From: JBEVJK01 sp040510195
GTDB taxonomy: Bacteria; Pseudomonadota; Alphaproteobacteria; Rhizobiales; Rhizobiaceae
NCBI GenBank assembly: GCA_040510195.1
Contig: JBEVJK010000071.1
Location: 4,249-68,248 of the forward strand
Reading direction: 5' to 3'
Length of the DNA stretch: 64,000 nt
Part shown: piece by piece, positions 8,776-17,526 of the stretch
How the letters are laid out: each line of letters begins with the position of its first letter
How positions within the stretch are numbered: position 1 is the first letter of the stretch
The notes under the pieces: model-generated
The model's database searches: none
Told to the model about the DNA's origin: nothing
The model's input: the letters and a program-made list of their open reading frames with translations, nothing else
Position numbers and translations under genes: made by a program

Positions 8776-9852
8776 TCAGCCCCCGGCCTTGATCTTCTCA
8801 AACATCTTGGCGAGGTCGTCGTTCTGCTTCATGGGTCCCGTGAAGACGGTCGATTTCAGCATGACCTCCGGGTCGGACGGCAGCTGGACCTGCTCCAGCG
8901 TGGCCGGCTCCACCGCCTCGAAAGCGGTCTTCGTCGAGCTGCCATAGCCATACGCTTCGATCAGGTACTTTCCCGACCCTTCTTCCAGGCGGCTGTTGAT
9001 AAAGTCATAGGCGAGGTCGACGTTCTTGGCGTCCTTCAGAATCACGAAGCCGCAGGCCCAGGTAAGCATGCCTTCCTTTGGCTTCATGAAGGCGACCGGC
9101 AGGCCCTGCTTCTTGAGTGCATTCGCCGAGGCGTTCCAGGTCATCGCCGCGACGAGCGCGCCGCTCGCCAGGGACTGTTCGACGGACGTCATGTCGGTCG
9201 TGTAGGCGGACAGCAGCGGGCGCTGCTCGCGGAGCTTCTCCGCCACCTTCTCCAGCTCCTCGGGCGTCATGTCGAACGGGTTGACGCCGGCCAGGATCGC
9301 AGCCACGACCGGAGTGTCATGGACCGCGTCGATCGTCGCGATGCGGCCTGCATACTCCTTGTCCCACAACAGGTTCCAGCTGGCCTCGGGATCCTTCACG
9401 AGGTCCGTGCGGTAGAGGATCGAGGTGTTTCCCCAATCCCACGGCACCATCCAGACCTTGCCGTCGCCGGCCTGGAGATCCGGCAAATTCTTGAAGACCG
9501 GGAAGATGGAGTCCCAATTCTTGATGCGGGCCGTGTCGATCGGCTGCAGCAGCCCTTCCTTGTTCCAACGCGCGACCTTGTCGTAGCAGGGATGAGCGAT
9601 GTCCGGCCGGAAACCGGCCTTGACCTTGGTGAAGGCGTCGTCGTCGTCGCCGAAGAAGCTGATGTCGACGCCGTCCGGGTGCGCTTCGAGGAAGCTCTTG
9701 TTGAAGTCCGGCAGTTCGTAGCCCGACCATGTGAAGTATTGCAGCTTGTCCTGGGCGACGGCAGGCGGCATCTCCACTGCGAGAGTCATGGCCAGCGCCG
9801 CAAAGCCGATCTTGGCGCAGGAGCTCCATTTCGATTTCCGTGTGAAGGTCAT
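8776..9852 (-). CDS. Periplasmic polyamine-type binding protein (PotD/PotF-like)
   Basis: The 358 residues start with a Sec signal peptide (basic start, hydrophobic core, cleavage likely after AVA in PAVAQDK). The mature protein begins LQYFTWSGYELPDF, the opening of the spermidine/putrescine-binding family. Later motifs such as WMVPWDWGNTSILYRTD match the same fold. It would capture an extracytoplasmic amine for the two permeases encoded upstream. It is the third transporter gene in the operon, nine bases before the regulator gene. Confidence 0.92.
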   Translation of the reverse strand: MTFTRKSKWSSCAKIGFAALAMTLAVEMPPAVAQDKLQYFTWSGYELPDFNKSFLEAHPDGVDISFFGDDDDAFTKVKAGFRPDIAHPCYDKVARWNKEGLLQPIDTARIKNWDSIFPVFKNLPDLQAGDGKVWMVPWDWGNTSILYRTDLVKDPEASWNLLWDKEYAGRIATIDAVHDTPVVAAILAGVNPFDMTPEELEKVAEKLREQRPLLSAYTTDMTSVEQSLASGALVAAMTWNASANALKKQGLPVAFMKPKEGMLTWACGFVILKDAKNVDLAYDFINSRLEEGSGKYLIEAYGYGSSTKTAFEAVEPATLEQVQLPSDPEVMLKSTVFTGPMKQNDDLAKMFEKIKAGG

Positions 9853-9877
9853 TGCGGTTCTCCTCTGGTCTTGTGGT

Positions 9878-10699
9878 TCAGGTCGTTGCAGGTCGCAGCA
9901 ACTGGCGCGAGCTTCCTCGGCGGCGCAAAAGCTCGGCCAGCGAGGCGATGGTGATCGAAACGGCGAGCAGCACGGTGCCGAGCGCCATGACGAGCGGCAG
10001 GGAGGTGGGAAAGCGCAGCTGTGCCCAGATGTAGAGCGGCAAGGTCTGCTCCGTTCCCGCCAGGAAGAAGGCGACGACGAACTCGTCGAACGACGTCAGA
10101 AAAGACAGCATGAACGCCGAGGCGACCGCCGGCAGGCTCAGAGGGAGCATGATGCGCCGGAATGTCAGCCAATCGCCGGCACCGAGGTCGAGCGCCGCTT
10201 CGGCGACGCTTTGCGGAATGGCGGCAAAGCGGCCGCGCATCACCACAACGGTCGTCGGCAGGGCGACCAGGATGTGGCCGAGGACGATCGACAACAGCGA
10301 AAGCCCCAGTCCTGCCAAATTGACCAGCACCAGCAAGGCGATGCCGACGATCACGCCGGGTATGAGGATCGGCAGCCGCGCGAGCGACGACACGATCAGA
10401 GCGGCCCGCGAGCGTCCGTAGAGGTCCATGTAGGCCACCGTGATGCCGACAAGCGTGGCACCCGCCGCCGCTGCGATCGCCACGACCATGCTGTTCGCAA
10501 AGGCGCTCGACAGTGCGGAGTTGCCGATCAGCTTGCCATACCAGTCGAGGGTGAACCCTTGCAGCGGAAATGCCGCCTGAATCGAATCGTTGAACGAAAA
10601 CAACGGGATCAGAGCAACCGGGAGATAGAGGAAGATCAGATAGGCGACCACATAGGCCGTGAGGGGTGCTGAGCCTTCCGACGCCCGGCGCATCATCAC
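9878..10699 (-). CDS. Polyamine-type ABC permease, PotC-like
   Basis: The 273 residues have about six membrane segments starting with YVVAYLIFLYLPVALIPLF. The cytoplasmic EAA loop, which docks the ATPase, is seen as EAALDLGAGDWLTFRRIMLP. FTSFDEFVVAFFLAGTEQTLP is close to the C-terminal segment typical of PotC/PotI. It overlaps the first permease gene by four bases. Confidence 0.92.
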   Translation of the reverse strand: MMMRRASEGSAPLTAYVVAYLIFLYLPVALIPLFSFNDSIQAAFPLQGFTLDWYGKLIGNSALSSAFANSMVVAIAAAAGATLVGITVAYMDLYGRSRAALIVSSLARLPILIPGVIVGIALLVLVNLAGLGLSLLSIVLGHILVALPTTVVVMRGRFAAIPQSVAEAALDLGAGDWLTFRRIMLPLSLPAVASAFMLSFLTSFDEFVVAFFLAGTEQTLPLYIWAQLRFPTSLPLVMALGTVLLAVSITIASLAELLRRRGSSRQLLRPATT

Positions 10700-11577
10700 A
10701 TCCTGCTCCCGAAACGCCTGTCGGCTTGCCGCGTCAGCCGGATCAGCACGAGGATGACGAGCATGACGCCAAGCGAAAGCGCCGCCCCGAAAGGCCAGTC
10801 GTTGGCCTTGCCGAAGTTCGCCTGGATCAGCGAGCCGACCATCGTGCTCGACGGGCCGCCGACCAACGCCGGCGTCACGTAGTCGCCGACCGTCGGCACG
10901 AAGACCACGAGCGCGGCGGCCATGACGCCCGGCATGGAGTTGGGCAGGATCACGCGCCAGAACGTCGTGCCCGGCCTGGCCCCCAGATCGCTCGCCGCTT
11001 CCAGCAGCGTCCGCGGGATGGTTTCCAGCGAGACGTAGATGGGAAGGATGGCGAACGGTGCGTAGGCGTGCGCCAGGGTGACGACAACCGCTGCAGGGGT
11101 GTTGAGGAAGGCCAAAGTCGGCTCTGCCAGGATGCCGCTCGAGGTCAGGAACGAGTTCAGCACGCCATTGTAGGCGAGCACGATCTTCCAGGCGAAAACC
11201 CGCAAGAGATAGCTCGTCCAGAACGGCAGCGTGACCAGGAACAGCAACAGGGCGCGATGGCGCCCGGCGTGAAAGGCGAGAAAATAGGCGACCGGATAGG
11301 CGGTCAGCACCGTCGCCAGCGTGACCAGGCCGGCGATCACCAGCGAGCGCAGCAGCACGGTGGAATAGAGCGGGTCGGTCGCCATGTCGCGAAAATTGGC
11401 GAAGGTGAACCCCGCTCCCAGCAAGGACCCGTCATTGGCGCGGAATGCCAGGAAGACGACCAGCGCGAGCGCGAAGACGATCAGCAGGAACGTGACCACG
11501 CCTCCCGGCAGGAGCATGCCGACCCTGAAAGCCAGGGAAGAGCGGCTCACGGCGGTCGCCTGCGTCGCTGACGTCAT
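10696..11577 (-). CDS. Polyamine-type ABC permease, PotB-like
   Basis: The 293 residues have six predicted membrane helices. Motifs are PFWTSYLLRVFAWKIVL and the EAA loop EAASDLGARPGTTFWRVILP. PTVGDYVTPALVGGPSSTM is characteristic of the PotB/PotH subunit. It is the first transport gene of the operon, 65 bases after the FAD oxidase gene; that gap carries the dyad at 11617-11630. Confidence 0.92.
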   Translation of the reverse strand: MTSATQATAVSRSSLAFRVGMLLPGGVVTFLLIVFALALVVFLAFRANDGSLLGAGFTFANFRDMATDPLYSTVLLRSLVIAGLVTLATVLTAYPVAYFLAFHAGRHRALLLFLVTLPFWTSYLLRVFAWKIVLAYNGVLNSFLTSSGILAEPTLAFLNTPAAVVVTLAHAYAPFAILPIYVSLETIPRTLLEAASDLGARPGTTFWRVILPNSMPGVMAAALVVFVPTVGDYVTPALVGGPSSTMVGSLIQANFGKANDWPFGAALSLGVMLVILVLIRLTRQADRRFGSRM

Positions 11578-11616
11578 GGCAAGCCTGACTGAGTTTATGA
11601 AACAGAAGCCTATTTA

Positions 11617-11630
11617 TTCACAGATGTGAA
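11617..11630. promoter_or_regulatory. Candidate operator A, TTCA-N6-TGAA dyad
   Basis: TTCACAGATGTGAA is an inverted repeat (TTCACA and TGTGAA) in the gap between the oxidase and the first permease gene. It is identical at 11 of 14 positions to operator B upstream of the oxidase. An overlapping longer dyad, ACAGATGTG/AACACCTGT, covers 11620-11637. Binding by the XRE-cupin protein is inferred from location only. Confidence 0.45.
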
Positions 11631-11642
11631 CACCTGTCCATC

Positions 11643-12926
11643 CTATCGCTCGACCGCGTCGAGCAGCCGATAGGCGGCGATCGTGGCCGCGACGCCGATC
11701 TGCCTGAAGCGGTGAAAGGCGATGGGCCGGATCGGAGTCGGCGGGAACGGAATGGCGCGCCGGTCGCCGGTCACGAGATAGTCCGCCAGACGCTGGCCGA
11801 GCGCGGTCATCAGCCCCACCCCGCGGCCCTGGCAGCCGATCACGGCGACCAGCCCCTCCTCGGGCTGGTGGACGTGCGGCAGGTGATCTGGCGTCATCGC
11901 AACCCGACCGAACCAGCGTTTGTCGATCGGCACGCCCGACAGCGACGGGTAGAGACGCGCCAAGGCGCGCTCCAGATGTGCCCAGTCGCTCGGGCCTGCC
12001 GGCTGGCCCATACGGCCCCGGCCGCCGAGCACCAGGCGATCGCCGGCGCGGCGGTAGTAGACCAGGATGCGGCGGGAATCCGAAACGGCCTGCCCCTCCG
12101 GCAGGATCGGTTCCAATTGCGCGCTCGGCAGCGGTCCGGTCGCGATCTGGAACGACTGCAACGGCACGATCGTTTCGGCGAGGCCGGGGACCAAGGCGTC
12201 CGAATAGGCATTCGTCGCCACCAGGACGTTCTTCGCTTCGACATGGTCTCCGTTCGCGGTGCCGATCCGCCATGACGAGCCGCTCCGGCGAAGGCTGGTC
12301 GCCCGGGTGCCTTCGGAGATTCGAACGCCTGCCTCGACCGCAATGCGCCCCAGCTCGAGCACGAAGGACAGCGGGTCGACCGTCCCGGCGCGCCGGTCGA
12401 GCCATCCGCCCAGATAGCCGCGCGCGCCGGTCAGCCGTGCCACAGTGTCGCCATCGAGCATCTCGACGTCGGCGCCTCTCGCGCGCCATTCAGCATTGCG
12501 CCGCTCGGCAGCGCGCATCGCGGTGGCGGTGTGGGCGGCCTGGATCCAGCCGGCACGGGCGCGTTGCACGTCAAAGGCTCGCGCGTCGATGAGGTCGAAC
12601 ACCGTGTCTGCCGTCGCCGCGGCGAATGCGACGAGCCCTTCGCCTTGCTTGCCGCCAAAGCGGGCTATGAGCGCTTCGGGATCGAATTTGAGCCCCGGGA
12701 TGACCTGCCCGCCATTGAGGCCGGATGCGCCCTGCCCGACCTCCAGGGCTTCGAGGACGCGAACGGTGAGCCCAAGTCCAGCGGCGTGATAGCCGGTGGA
12801 GAGCCCGAGCAGGCCGGCGCCGACGATGGCGACATCGACCTCCTCACCGGCTTCCAGCGGAGCGTGCAGCAGCCTTTGCCGCGCGGGGCGCCGCCAGACC
12901 GGCTCGAACGGAGGTGCTGCTGACAT
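11643..12926 (-). CDS. FAD-dependent amine oxidoreductase (PuuB/DAO-like)
   Basis: The 427 residues belong to the D-amino-acid-oxidase-like family. The dinucleotide-binding motif VAIVGAGLLGLSTGYH starts near residue 32; ASGLNGGQVIPG matches the gamma-glutamylputrescine oxidase (PuuB) and related group, and a C-terminal GCQGRGVGLMTALGQ helps bind FAD. It would oxidise an amine, releasing an aldehyde or imine and hydrogen peroxide. It heads the transporter operon, which supports an imported polyamine or N-substituted amine as substrate. No PuuA, PuuC or PuuD gene is present nearby, so the classic glutamylation pathway is not complete here. Confidence 0.88.
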   Translation of the reverse strand: MSAAPPFEPVWRRPARQRLLHAPLEAGEEVDVAIVGAGLLGLSTGYHAAGLGLTVRVLEALEVGQGASGLNGGQVIPGLKFDPEALIARFGGKQGEGLVAFAAATADTVFDLIDARAFDVQRARAGWIQAAHTATAMRAAERRNAEWRARGADVEMLDGDTVARLTGARGYLGGWLDRRAGTVDPLSFVLELGRIAVEAGVRISEGTRATSLRRSGSSWRIGTANGDHVEAKNVLVATNAYSDALVPGLAETIVPLQSFQIATGPLPSAQLEPILPEGQAVSDSRRILVYYRRAGDRLVLGGRGRMGQPAGPSDWAHLERALARLYPSLSGVPIDKRWFGRVAMTPDHLPHVHQPEEGLVAVIGCQGRGVGLMTALGQRLADYLVTGDRRAIPFPPTPIRPIAFHRFRQIGVAATIAAYRLLDAVER

Positions 12927-12958
12927 CGGTGACCTTGTCCACCCGACCTATCCCGGTT

Positions 12959-12972
12959 TTCACGAATTTGAA
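12959..12972. promoter_or_regulatory. Candidate operator B, TTCA-N6-TGAA dyad
   Basis: TTCACGAATTTGAA lies 33-46 bases upstream of the oxidase start, where an operator overlapping a promoter would be expected. It resembles operator A (11 of 14 identical). Its role is inferred. Confidence 0.45.
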
Positions 12973-12993
12973 AGCCCGGAACGGCGCGGCAGG

Positions 12994-13440
12994 TCAGGTC
13001 TCGGCAGCCGCGTCGACCGGTCGATCGGGGCCGGGATCGCCGCCGGCCGCAGCCACGGCGAGCCTGCGCAGATAGTGATTCCAGCCCTCTTCGTGGTTGG
13101 CGCGCTCCGTCTCGTTGGGCAATCCGCTGTGCGTGAAGCGCACGAGCGTGCCGCCTTCCTTTTCGAGCAGGTCGATCTCCACCAGGCTGGAGCCGGGCGG
13201 CATGTCGTCACGTTCCTCCCAGCCGAAGCTGTAGGCGAGCCGATGGACCGGGATCACCTCGGTGAACTGGCCCCGCGCGACATGCTTCTCGCCCACGCTG
13301 ACCAGATAGATGCCGCCGGGCTGGGCGTCCGTCGTCGCCGTTCCGAGCCAGCGCAACAGCTTGTCGGGATCGGTCAGGAATGCGAAGACCGTCGCCTGAG
13401 GGGCGGCGATCTCGATCTCGGCGTGAAGCGTTTCGGTCAT
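12994..13440 (-). CDS. SRPBCC-fold protein (AHSA1-like)
   Basis: The 148 residues match the START/Bet v 1-like activator-of-Hsp90-ATPase homology group: an early IAAPQATVFAFLTDPDKLLRW, a central LAYSFGWEERDDMPPGSS, and an ending RANHEEGWNHYLRRL with the conserved G-W. Such proteins bind hydrophobic ligands; many are uncharacterised. It sits upstream of the amine operon on the same strand, but 67 bases and operator B separate them, so co-transcription is uncertain. Confidence 0.85.
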   Translation of the reverse strand: MTETLHAEIEIAAPQATVFAFLTDPDKLLRWLGTATTDAQPGGIYLVSVGEKHVARGQFTEVIPVHRLAYSFGWEERDDMPPGSSLVEIDLLEKEGGTLVRFTHSGLPNETERANHEEGWNHYLRRLAVAAAGGDPGPDRPVDAAAET

Positions 13441-13550
13441 TGTCTGTCTCCTCCAGGCAGCCGAACTCCCTCGGGGTTCAATGTAGGTCTATGTCGGTGC
13501 CACACAAGAAAGGCAGCTCAACCCTCATGACAGCCGGCTGACACGGCCGC

Positions 13551-14642
13551 ATGATTGCCGCTATGCGACCGACCACCGCCCACGCCTTCCTGGTCGACGA
13601 GGCGATCGACATGGCGAGCGCCGAGGCTCTGCTGTCGACGCTCGGCCAACGGCTCATCGGCGACGGCCTGCCGCTTGCAGGGGGTGCGCTGACCCAGGCG
13701 GCGCCGCATCCCATCGTGGCGCAACGCACATGGCTTTGGCGCGCCGACACCGGACGCGTCATCGAGGCGCTCGGCCTCGGACTGGCCGGTTCCGTGGAGC
13801 CCGACCGGGCCGATACGGGCCGCGACTGGCTTGTGAGACTGGGAACCGGCAGCGTGGTCGAGACCGCCACCGGCAGCGCCAAGGAGGGCGCCGTGCTCGC
13901 CTGGGCGGCCACCAGGCCGTTCAGCGAGGCCGAGTCGCAGCTGCTCAAAGAGGTGGCGCGATTTGCCGCCGCTCCGCTCGCCCTGCTCGCCTCGCGCTCG
14001 ACGTCGGCCGCCCTGCTCGAGACCTATCTGGGCCGGCGCAGCGCGGCGCAGGTCCTGGCGGGGCAATTGCGGAGGGACTCCGGTGAGACGATCCGCGCGG
14101 CCCTGCTCTATGCCGATCTGCGCGGCTTCACGGCGCTCTCCGAATCCATCCCGCCCCATGAGGTGGTGGCCACGCTGGATGCCTGGTTCGACCGCATCGC
14201 GGGCGCCGTGCACGCATTTGGCGGCGAGGTCCTCAAGTTCATCGGCGACGGGATCCTGGCGATCTTTCCGATCGGCGAGCGGGGAGCCGCCGCCGCGTGC
14301 GAGGCGGCGCTGCGGGCGGTCGCGGCGGCCCGGGCCGGGATGGACCACCTCGACCGCGCCCGCGCGGCGCAAGGGCTGCCGCCGCTGCCCTTCGGTGCCG
14401 CGCTGCATGTCGGCGAGATGCTGTGGGGCAACATCGGCACGGCGGACCGCCTCGACTTCACCGCCATCGGCCCCGCCGTCAACCTGGTGAGCCGCATCGA
14501 AGGGCTTTGCCGGACGCTCGGTCGCACCGTGCTGGTGTCGGGGGCCTTCGCGGCAGAGACATCGCGGCCGTTGCTGCATCTCGGAGAGCACAGCCTGCGC
14601 GGCATCGCCGAGCCATGCGCCGTGTTCGCGCCAGAGGAGTGA
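13551..14642 (+). CDS. Class III adenylate cyclase
   Basis: The protein has 363 residues. The catalytic domain occupies about 180-360. Metal-binding aspartates are D189 (YADLRGFTALSE) and D233 (KFIGDGILAIF). The purine-specifying pair K229 and D302 (TADRLDFTAIGPAVNL) is the adenylate-type combination, and N311 and R315 are the transition-state residues, so the enzyme looks active and makes cAMP. The first 150 residues resemble the N-terminal half often found in rhizobial soluble cyclases, with no membrane segment. An alternative ATG at 13563 is possible. It precedes the peptide transporter but is probably separate. Confidence 0.9.
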   Translation: MIAAMRPTTAHAFLVDEAIDMASAEALLSTLGQRLIGDGLPLAGGALTQAAPHPIVAQRTWLWRADTGRVIEALGLGLAGSVEPDRADTGRDWLVRLGTGSVVETATGSAKEGAVLAWAATRPFSEAESQLLKEVARFAAAPLALLASRSTSAALLETYLGRRSAAQVLAGQLRRDSGETIRAALLYADLRGFTALSESIPPHEVVATLDAWFDRIAGAVHAFGGEVLKFIGDGILAIFPIGERGAAAACEAALRAVAAARAGMDHLDRARAAQGLPPLPFGAALHVGEMLWGNIGTADRLDFTAIGPAVNLVSRIEGLCRTLGRTVLVSGAFAAETSRPLLHLGEHSLRGIAEPCAVFAPEE

Positions 14643-14796
14643 CGATCGACCCTGTGAAGGGATCCCGTGAGGCTTCAGAAGCTCGTTGCCGCCCTCGAAA
14701 CCGCCGGATATGGTTCGCTCAAAGGGGAGTGCGCGTGCCGCAGCGACAGGCACGAGCGCCTGACGGGAACGACAATCAACCAAAGGGAAGACGTCG

Positions 14797-16440
14797 ATGA
14801 TGTTGGAGACAGTCACGTATCGTTCGCGCCGCCTGTTGGCGGGCGCAGCTTTCGCCGCCCTCGTGCTTGCAGGGGCGCCGGCGCTCGCCGAGACGCCTCC
14901 CGACACGCTGGTCCAGGCCCTGGCGATCGACGACATCATCTCGCTCGATCCCGGCGAAGCCTTCGAGCTTTCCACCGGAGAGATCACCGGCAACACCTAC
15001 GATATGCTGGTGCGGCTCGACATCAACGACACCACCAAGGTGGTCGAAGGGCTCGCCGAGAGCTGGACGGTGTCCGACGACGGCCTCACCTACACCTTCA
15101 AGCTCAAGCCCAACCTGACCTTCGCCTCCGGCAACCCGATCACCGCCGAGGACGTCGCCTGGTCGTTCGAGCGGGCGGTCAAGCTCAACAAGAGCCCGGC
15201 CTTCATCCTTCAGCAGTTCGGGCTCACCGCCGACAACGTCGCCGAGAAGGCCAAGGCTGCAGACCCCTCGACCTTCGTGTTCACGGTCGACAAGGGCTAT
15301 GCGCCGAGCTTCGTGCTCAACTGCCTGACGGCCACCGTCGCCGCCGTGGTCGACAGCAAGCTGGTCAAGGAGCATGTCGCCGCCGTCACGCCCAGCGACG
15401 AGTACAAGTTCGACAATGATTTCGGCAATGGCTGGCTGAAGACCAACCATGCCGGCTCCGGGCCGTTCAAGACCCGCGAATGGCGCGCCAACGAAGTGGT
15501 CGTGCTGGAGCGCAACGACAACTACTACGGCGAGAAGCCGAAGCTCGCCCGCGTGGTCTATCGCCACGTCAAGGAAAGCGCCACGCAGCGTCTCATGCTG
15601 GAGAAGGGCGACGTGGACGTCGCCCGCAACCTGCAGCCCGGCGATTACGAGGCCGTCGGCCAGAATGCCGACCTGGCGGTCACCTCCACCCCGAAGAGCA
15701 CGATCTTCTACGTCAGCTTGAACCAGAAGAACGAGAACCTGGCCAAGCCGGAGGTGCGCGAGGCGTTCAAGTACCTGATGGACTACGATGCGCTCGGCGA
15801 CACGCTGCTCAAGGGCATCGGCGTGATCCACCAGAACTTCCTGCCAAAGGGCATTCTCGGTGCGCTCGACGACAAGCCCTACAAGCTGGACGTCGCCAAG
15901 GCCAAGGATCTCCTCGCCAAGGCCGGCCTCGCCGACGGATTCTCTGTCACGATGGACACCCGCAGCGGTCAGCCGGAGCAAGGCGTCGCCGAAGCGATCC
16001 AGCAGACGGCGTCACAGGCCGGCATCAAGATCGAGCTCGTGCCGGAGGACTTCAAGCAGCTGCTCACGCGCTACCGCGCGCGCCAACACGACATCGCGAT
16101 CCTGCAGTGGGGCGTCGACTATTGGGATCCGAACTCCAATTCGGAGACCTTCGCGACCAATCCCAACAATGCCGACGATTCCATGAACAAGACGCTCGCC
16201 TGGCGCAATGCGTGGGACGTGCCCGCCGACATCCAGCAGGAATCGAAGGACGCGCTTCTCGAGCGCGACGCCGCGAAGCGGGCGGAGATGTATGCCGACC
16301 TGCAGAAGAAGATCCGCGAGCAAGGTCCCTTCACCTTCCTCTGGCAGCAGACCGAGGTGGCGGGACTTGGCAAGGCCGTCCAAGGGTTCAAGCTCGGCCC
16401 GACATTCGACACCAATTTCCTGTCGCCCGTCAGCAAATAG
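14797..16440 (+). CDS. Peptide/nickel-type ABC transporter substrate-binding protein (family 5)
   Basis: The 547 residues start with a Sec signal peptide (cleavage after ALA in APALAETPP). The pattern YTFKLKPNLTFASGNPITAEDVAWSFER is split over about residues 96-125, and MLEKGDVDVA and YYGEKPKLARVVYRHV are typical of DppA/OppA-class proteins. It binds oligopeptides, opines or similar solutes in the periplasm. The start at ATG 14797 has AAGGGAAG upstream. It leads a five-gene operon, and the downstream hairpin at 16443-16459 probably protects its mRNA. Confidence 0.93.
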   Translation: MMLETVTYRSRRLLAGAAFAALVLAGAPALAETPPDTLVQALAIDDIISLDPGEAFELSTGEITGNTYDMLVRLDINDTTKVVEGLAESWTVSDDGLTYTFKLKPNLTFASGNPITAEDVAWSFERAVKLNKSPAFILQQFGLTADNVAEKAKAADPSTFVFTVDKGYAPSFVLNCLTATVAAVVDSKLVKEHVAAVTPSDEYKFDNDFGNGWLKTNHAGSGPFKTREWRANEVVVLERNDNYYGEKPKLARVVYRHVKESATQRLMLEKGDVDVARNLQPGDYEAVGQNADLAVTSTPKSTIFYVSLNQKNENLAKPEVREAFKYLMDYDALGDTLLKGIGVIHQNFLPKGILGALDDKPYKLDVAKAKDLLAKAGLADGFSVTMDTRSGQPEQGVAEAIQQTASQAGIKIELVPEDFKQLLTRYRARQHDIAILQWGVDYWDPNSNSETFATNPNNADDSMNKTLAWRNAWDVPADIQQESKDALLERDAAKRAEMYADLQKKIREQGPFTFLWQQTEVAGLGKAVQGFKLGPTFDTNFLSPVSK

Positions 16441-16442
16441 CC

Positions 16443-16459
16443 GACCGGAAAGTCCGGTC
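16443..16459 (+). promoter_or_regulatory. Intra-operon hairpin after the binding-protein gene
   Basis: A perfect 7-bp stem, GACCGGA-AAG-TCCGGTC, directly follows the binding-protein stop and ends two bases before the TTG start of the next gene. Without a T tract it is not a terminator. It would stabilise the upstream message and mask any ribosome site of the permease. Confidence 0.5.
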
Positions 16460-16461
16460 CC

Positions 16462-17526
16462 TTGTCGCTCGCCACGCCGGCAGCGGTGACCAACGGGAAG
16501 CGCCGTGGCGCTTCCTCCCTGGCATGGGCAGTCGCACGGTTTTTCGTGGTCGCCGCGATCACCTTCCTGGGGCTGATCGCGGTGACGTTCTTCATCGGCC
16601 GCGTCGTGCCGATCGATCCGGTGCTGGCGATCGTCGGCGACCGCGCGCCGCAGAGCGTGGTCGAGGCGGCGCGCAAGCAATACGGCTTCGACCTGCCGCT
16701 GTGGCAACAGTTCTTCTTCTACGTGAAGAAGGCGCTGACGGGGGATTTCGGCACCTCCGTGCTATCGACCTATCCGGTGATGCAGGACATTCGCCGGGTG
16801 TTTCCGGCGACGCTGGAACTGGCGACGCTCGGAACCGTCATCGGCCTGGTCTTCGGAGTTCCGCTCGGGGTCCTGGCGGCCGTGAGGCGGGGGAGCCTCG
16901 TCGACCAGGCGGTTCGGATCATTGGCCTGATCGGCTACTCGATGCCCATCTTCTGGCTCGGGCTGCTGGCGCTTCTGGTGTTCTATGCCCGGCTCGGCTG
17001 GGTCGAGGGTCCGGGGCGCATCGGCGTGGCCTATGAGTATACGTTCACCCCGATCACCGGCCTCTTCCTGCTCGATGCGGTGCTGCAGGGCGACTGGGGA
17101 GCGTTCCGCGACGCCTTCTCCCACATCATCCTGCCGGCGTCGCTGCTCGGCTATTTCTCGATGGCCTATATCAGCCGCATGACGCGCTCCTTCATGCTGA
17201 ACGAGCTCGGCCAGGAGTACATCGTCGCGGCACGGGCCAAGGGTCTGTCGGAAGCACGCATCATCTGGGGCCACGCGCTGCGCAATGCCGCCGTGCCGCT
17301 GGTCACGGTGATCGCGTTGTCCTACGCCACCCTGCTCGAAGGATCGGTGCTGACGGAGACCGTGTTTTCCTGGCCGGGGATCGGACTCTATCTCACCAAT
17401 TCGCTGCAGAATGCGGACATGAACGCGGTTCTGGGCGCCACGATCGTCATCGGCGGCGTCTTCATTGCGCTCAACCTGGTGTCGGACCTGCTCTACCAGC
17501 TGCTCGATCCGAGGACGCGCCCGTGA
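16462..17526 (+). CDS. Peptide-type ABC permease, DppB-like
   Basis: The 354 residues start at TTG 16462; an in-frame GTG at 16486 is an alternative. Features of the DppB/OppB subunit include the motif PIDPVLAIVGDRAPQSVVEA after the first membrane helix, six helices overall, and the EAA-type loop EYIVAARAKGLSEARIIWGH. GSVLTETVFSWPGIGLYL near the end is highly characteristic. Its stop overlaps the next permease start by four bases. Confidence 0.93.
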   Translation: MSLATPAAVTNGKRRGASSLAWAVARFFVVAAITFLGLIAVTFFIGRVVPIDPVLAIVGDRAPQSVVEAARKQYGFDLPLWQQFFFYVKKALTGDFGTSVLSTYPVMQDIRRVFPATLELATLGTVIGLVFGVPLGVLAAVRRGSLVDQAVRIIGLIGYSMPIFWLGLLALLVFYARLGWVEGPGRIGVAYEYTFTPITGLFLLDAVLQGDWGAFRDAFSHIILPASLLGYFSMAYISRMTRSFMLNELGQEYIVAARAKGLSEARIIWGHALRNAAVPLVTVIALSYATLLEGSVLTETVFSWPGIGLYLTNSLQNADMNAVLGATIVIGGVFIALNLVSDLLYQLLDPRTRP

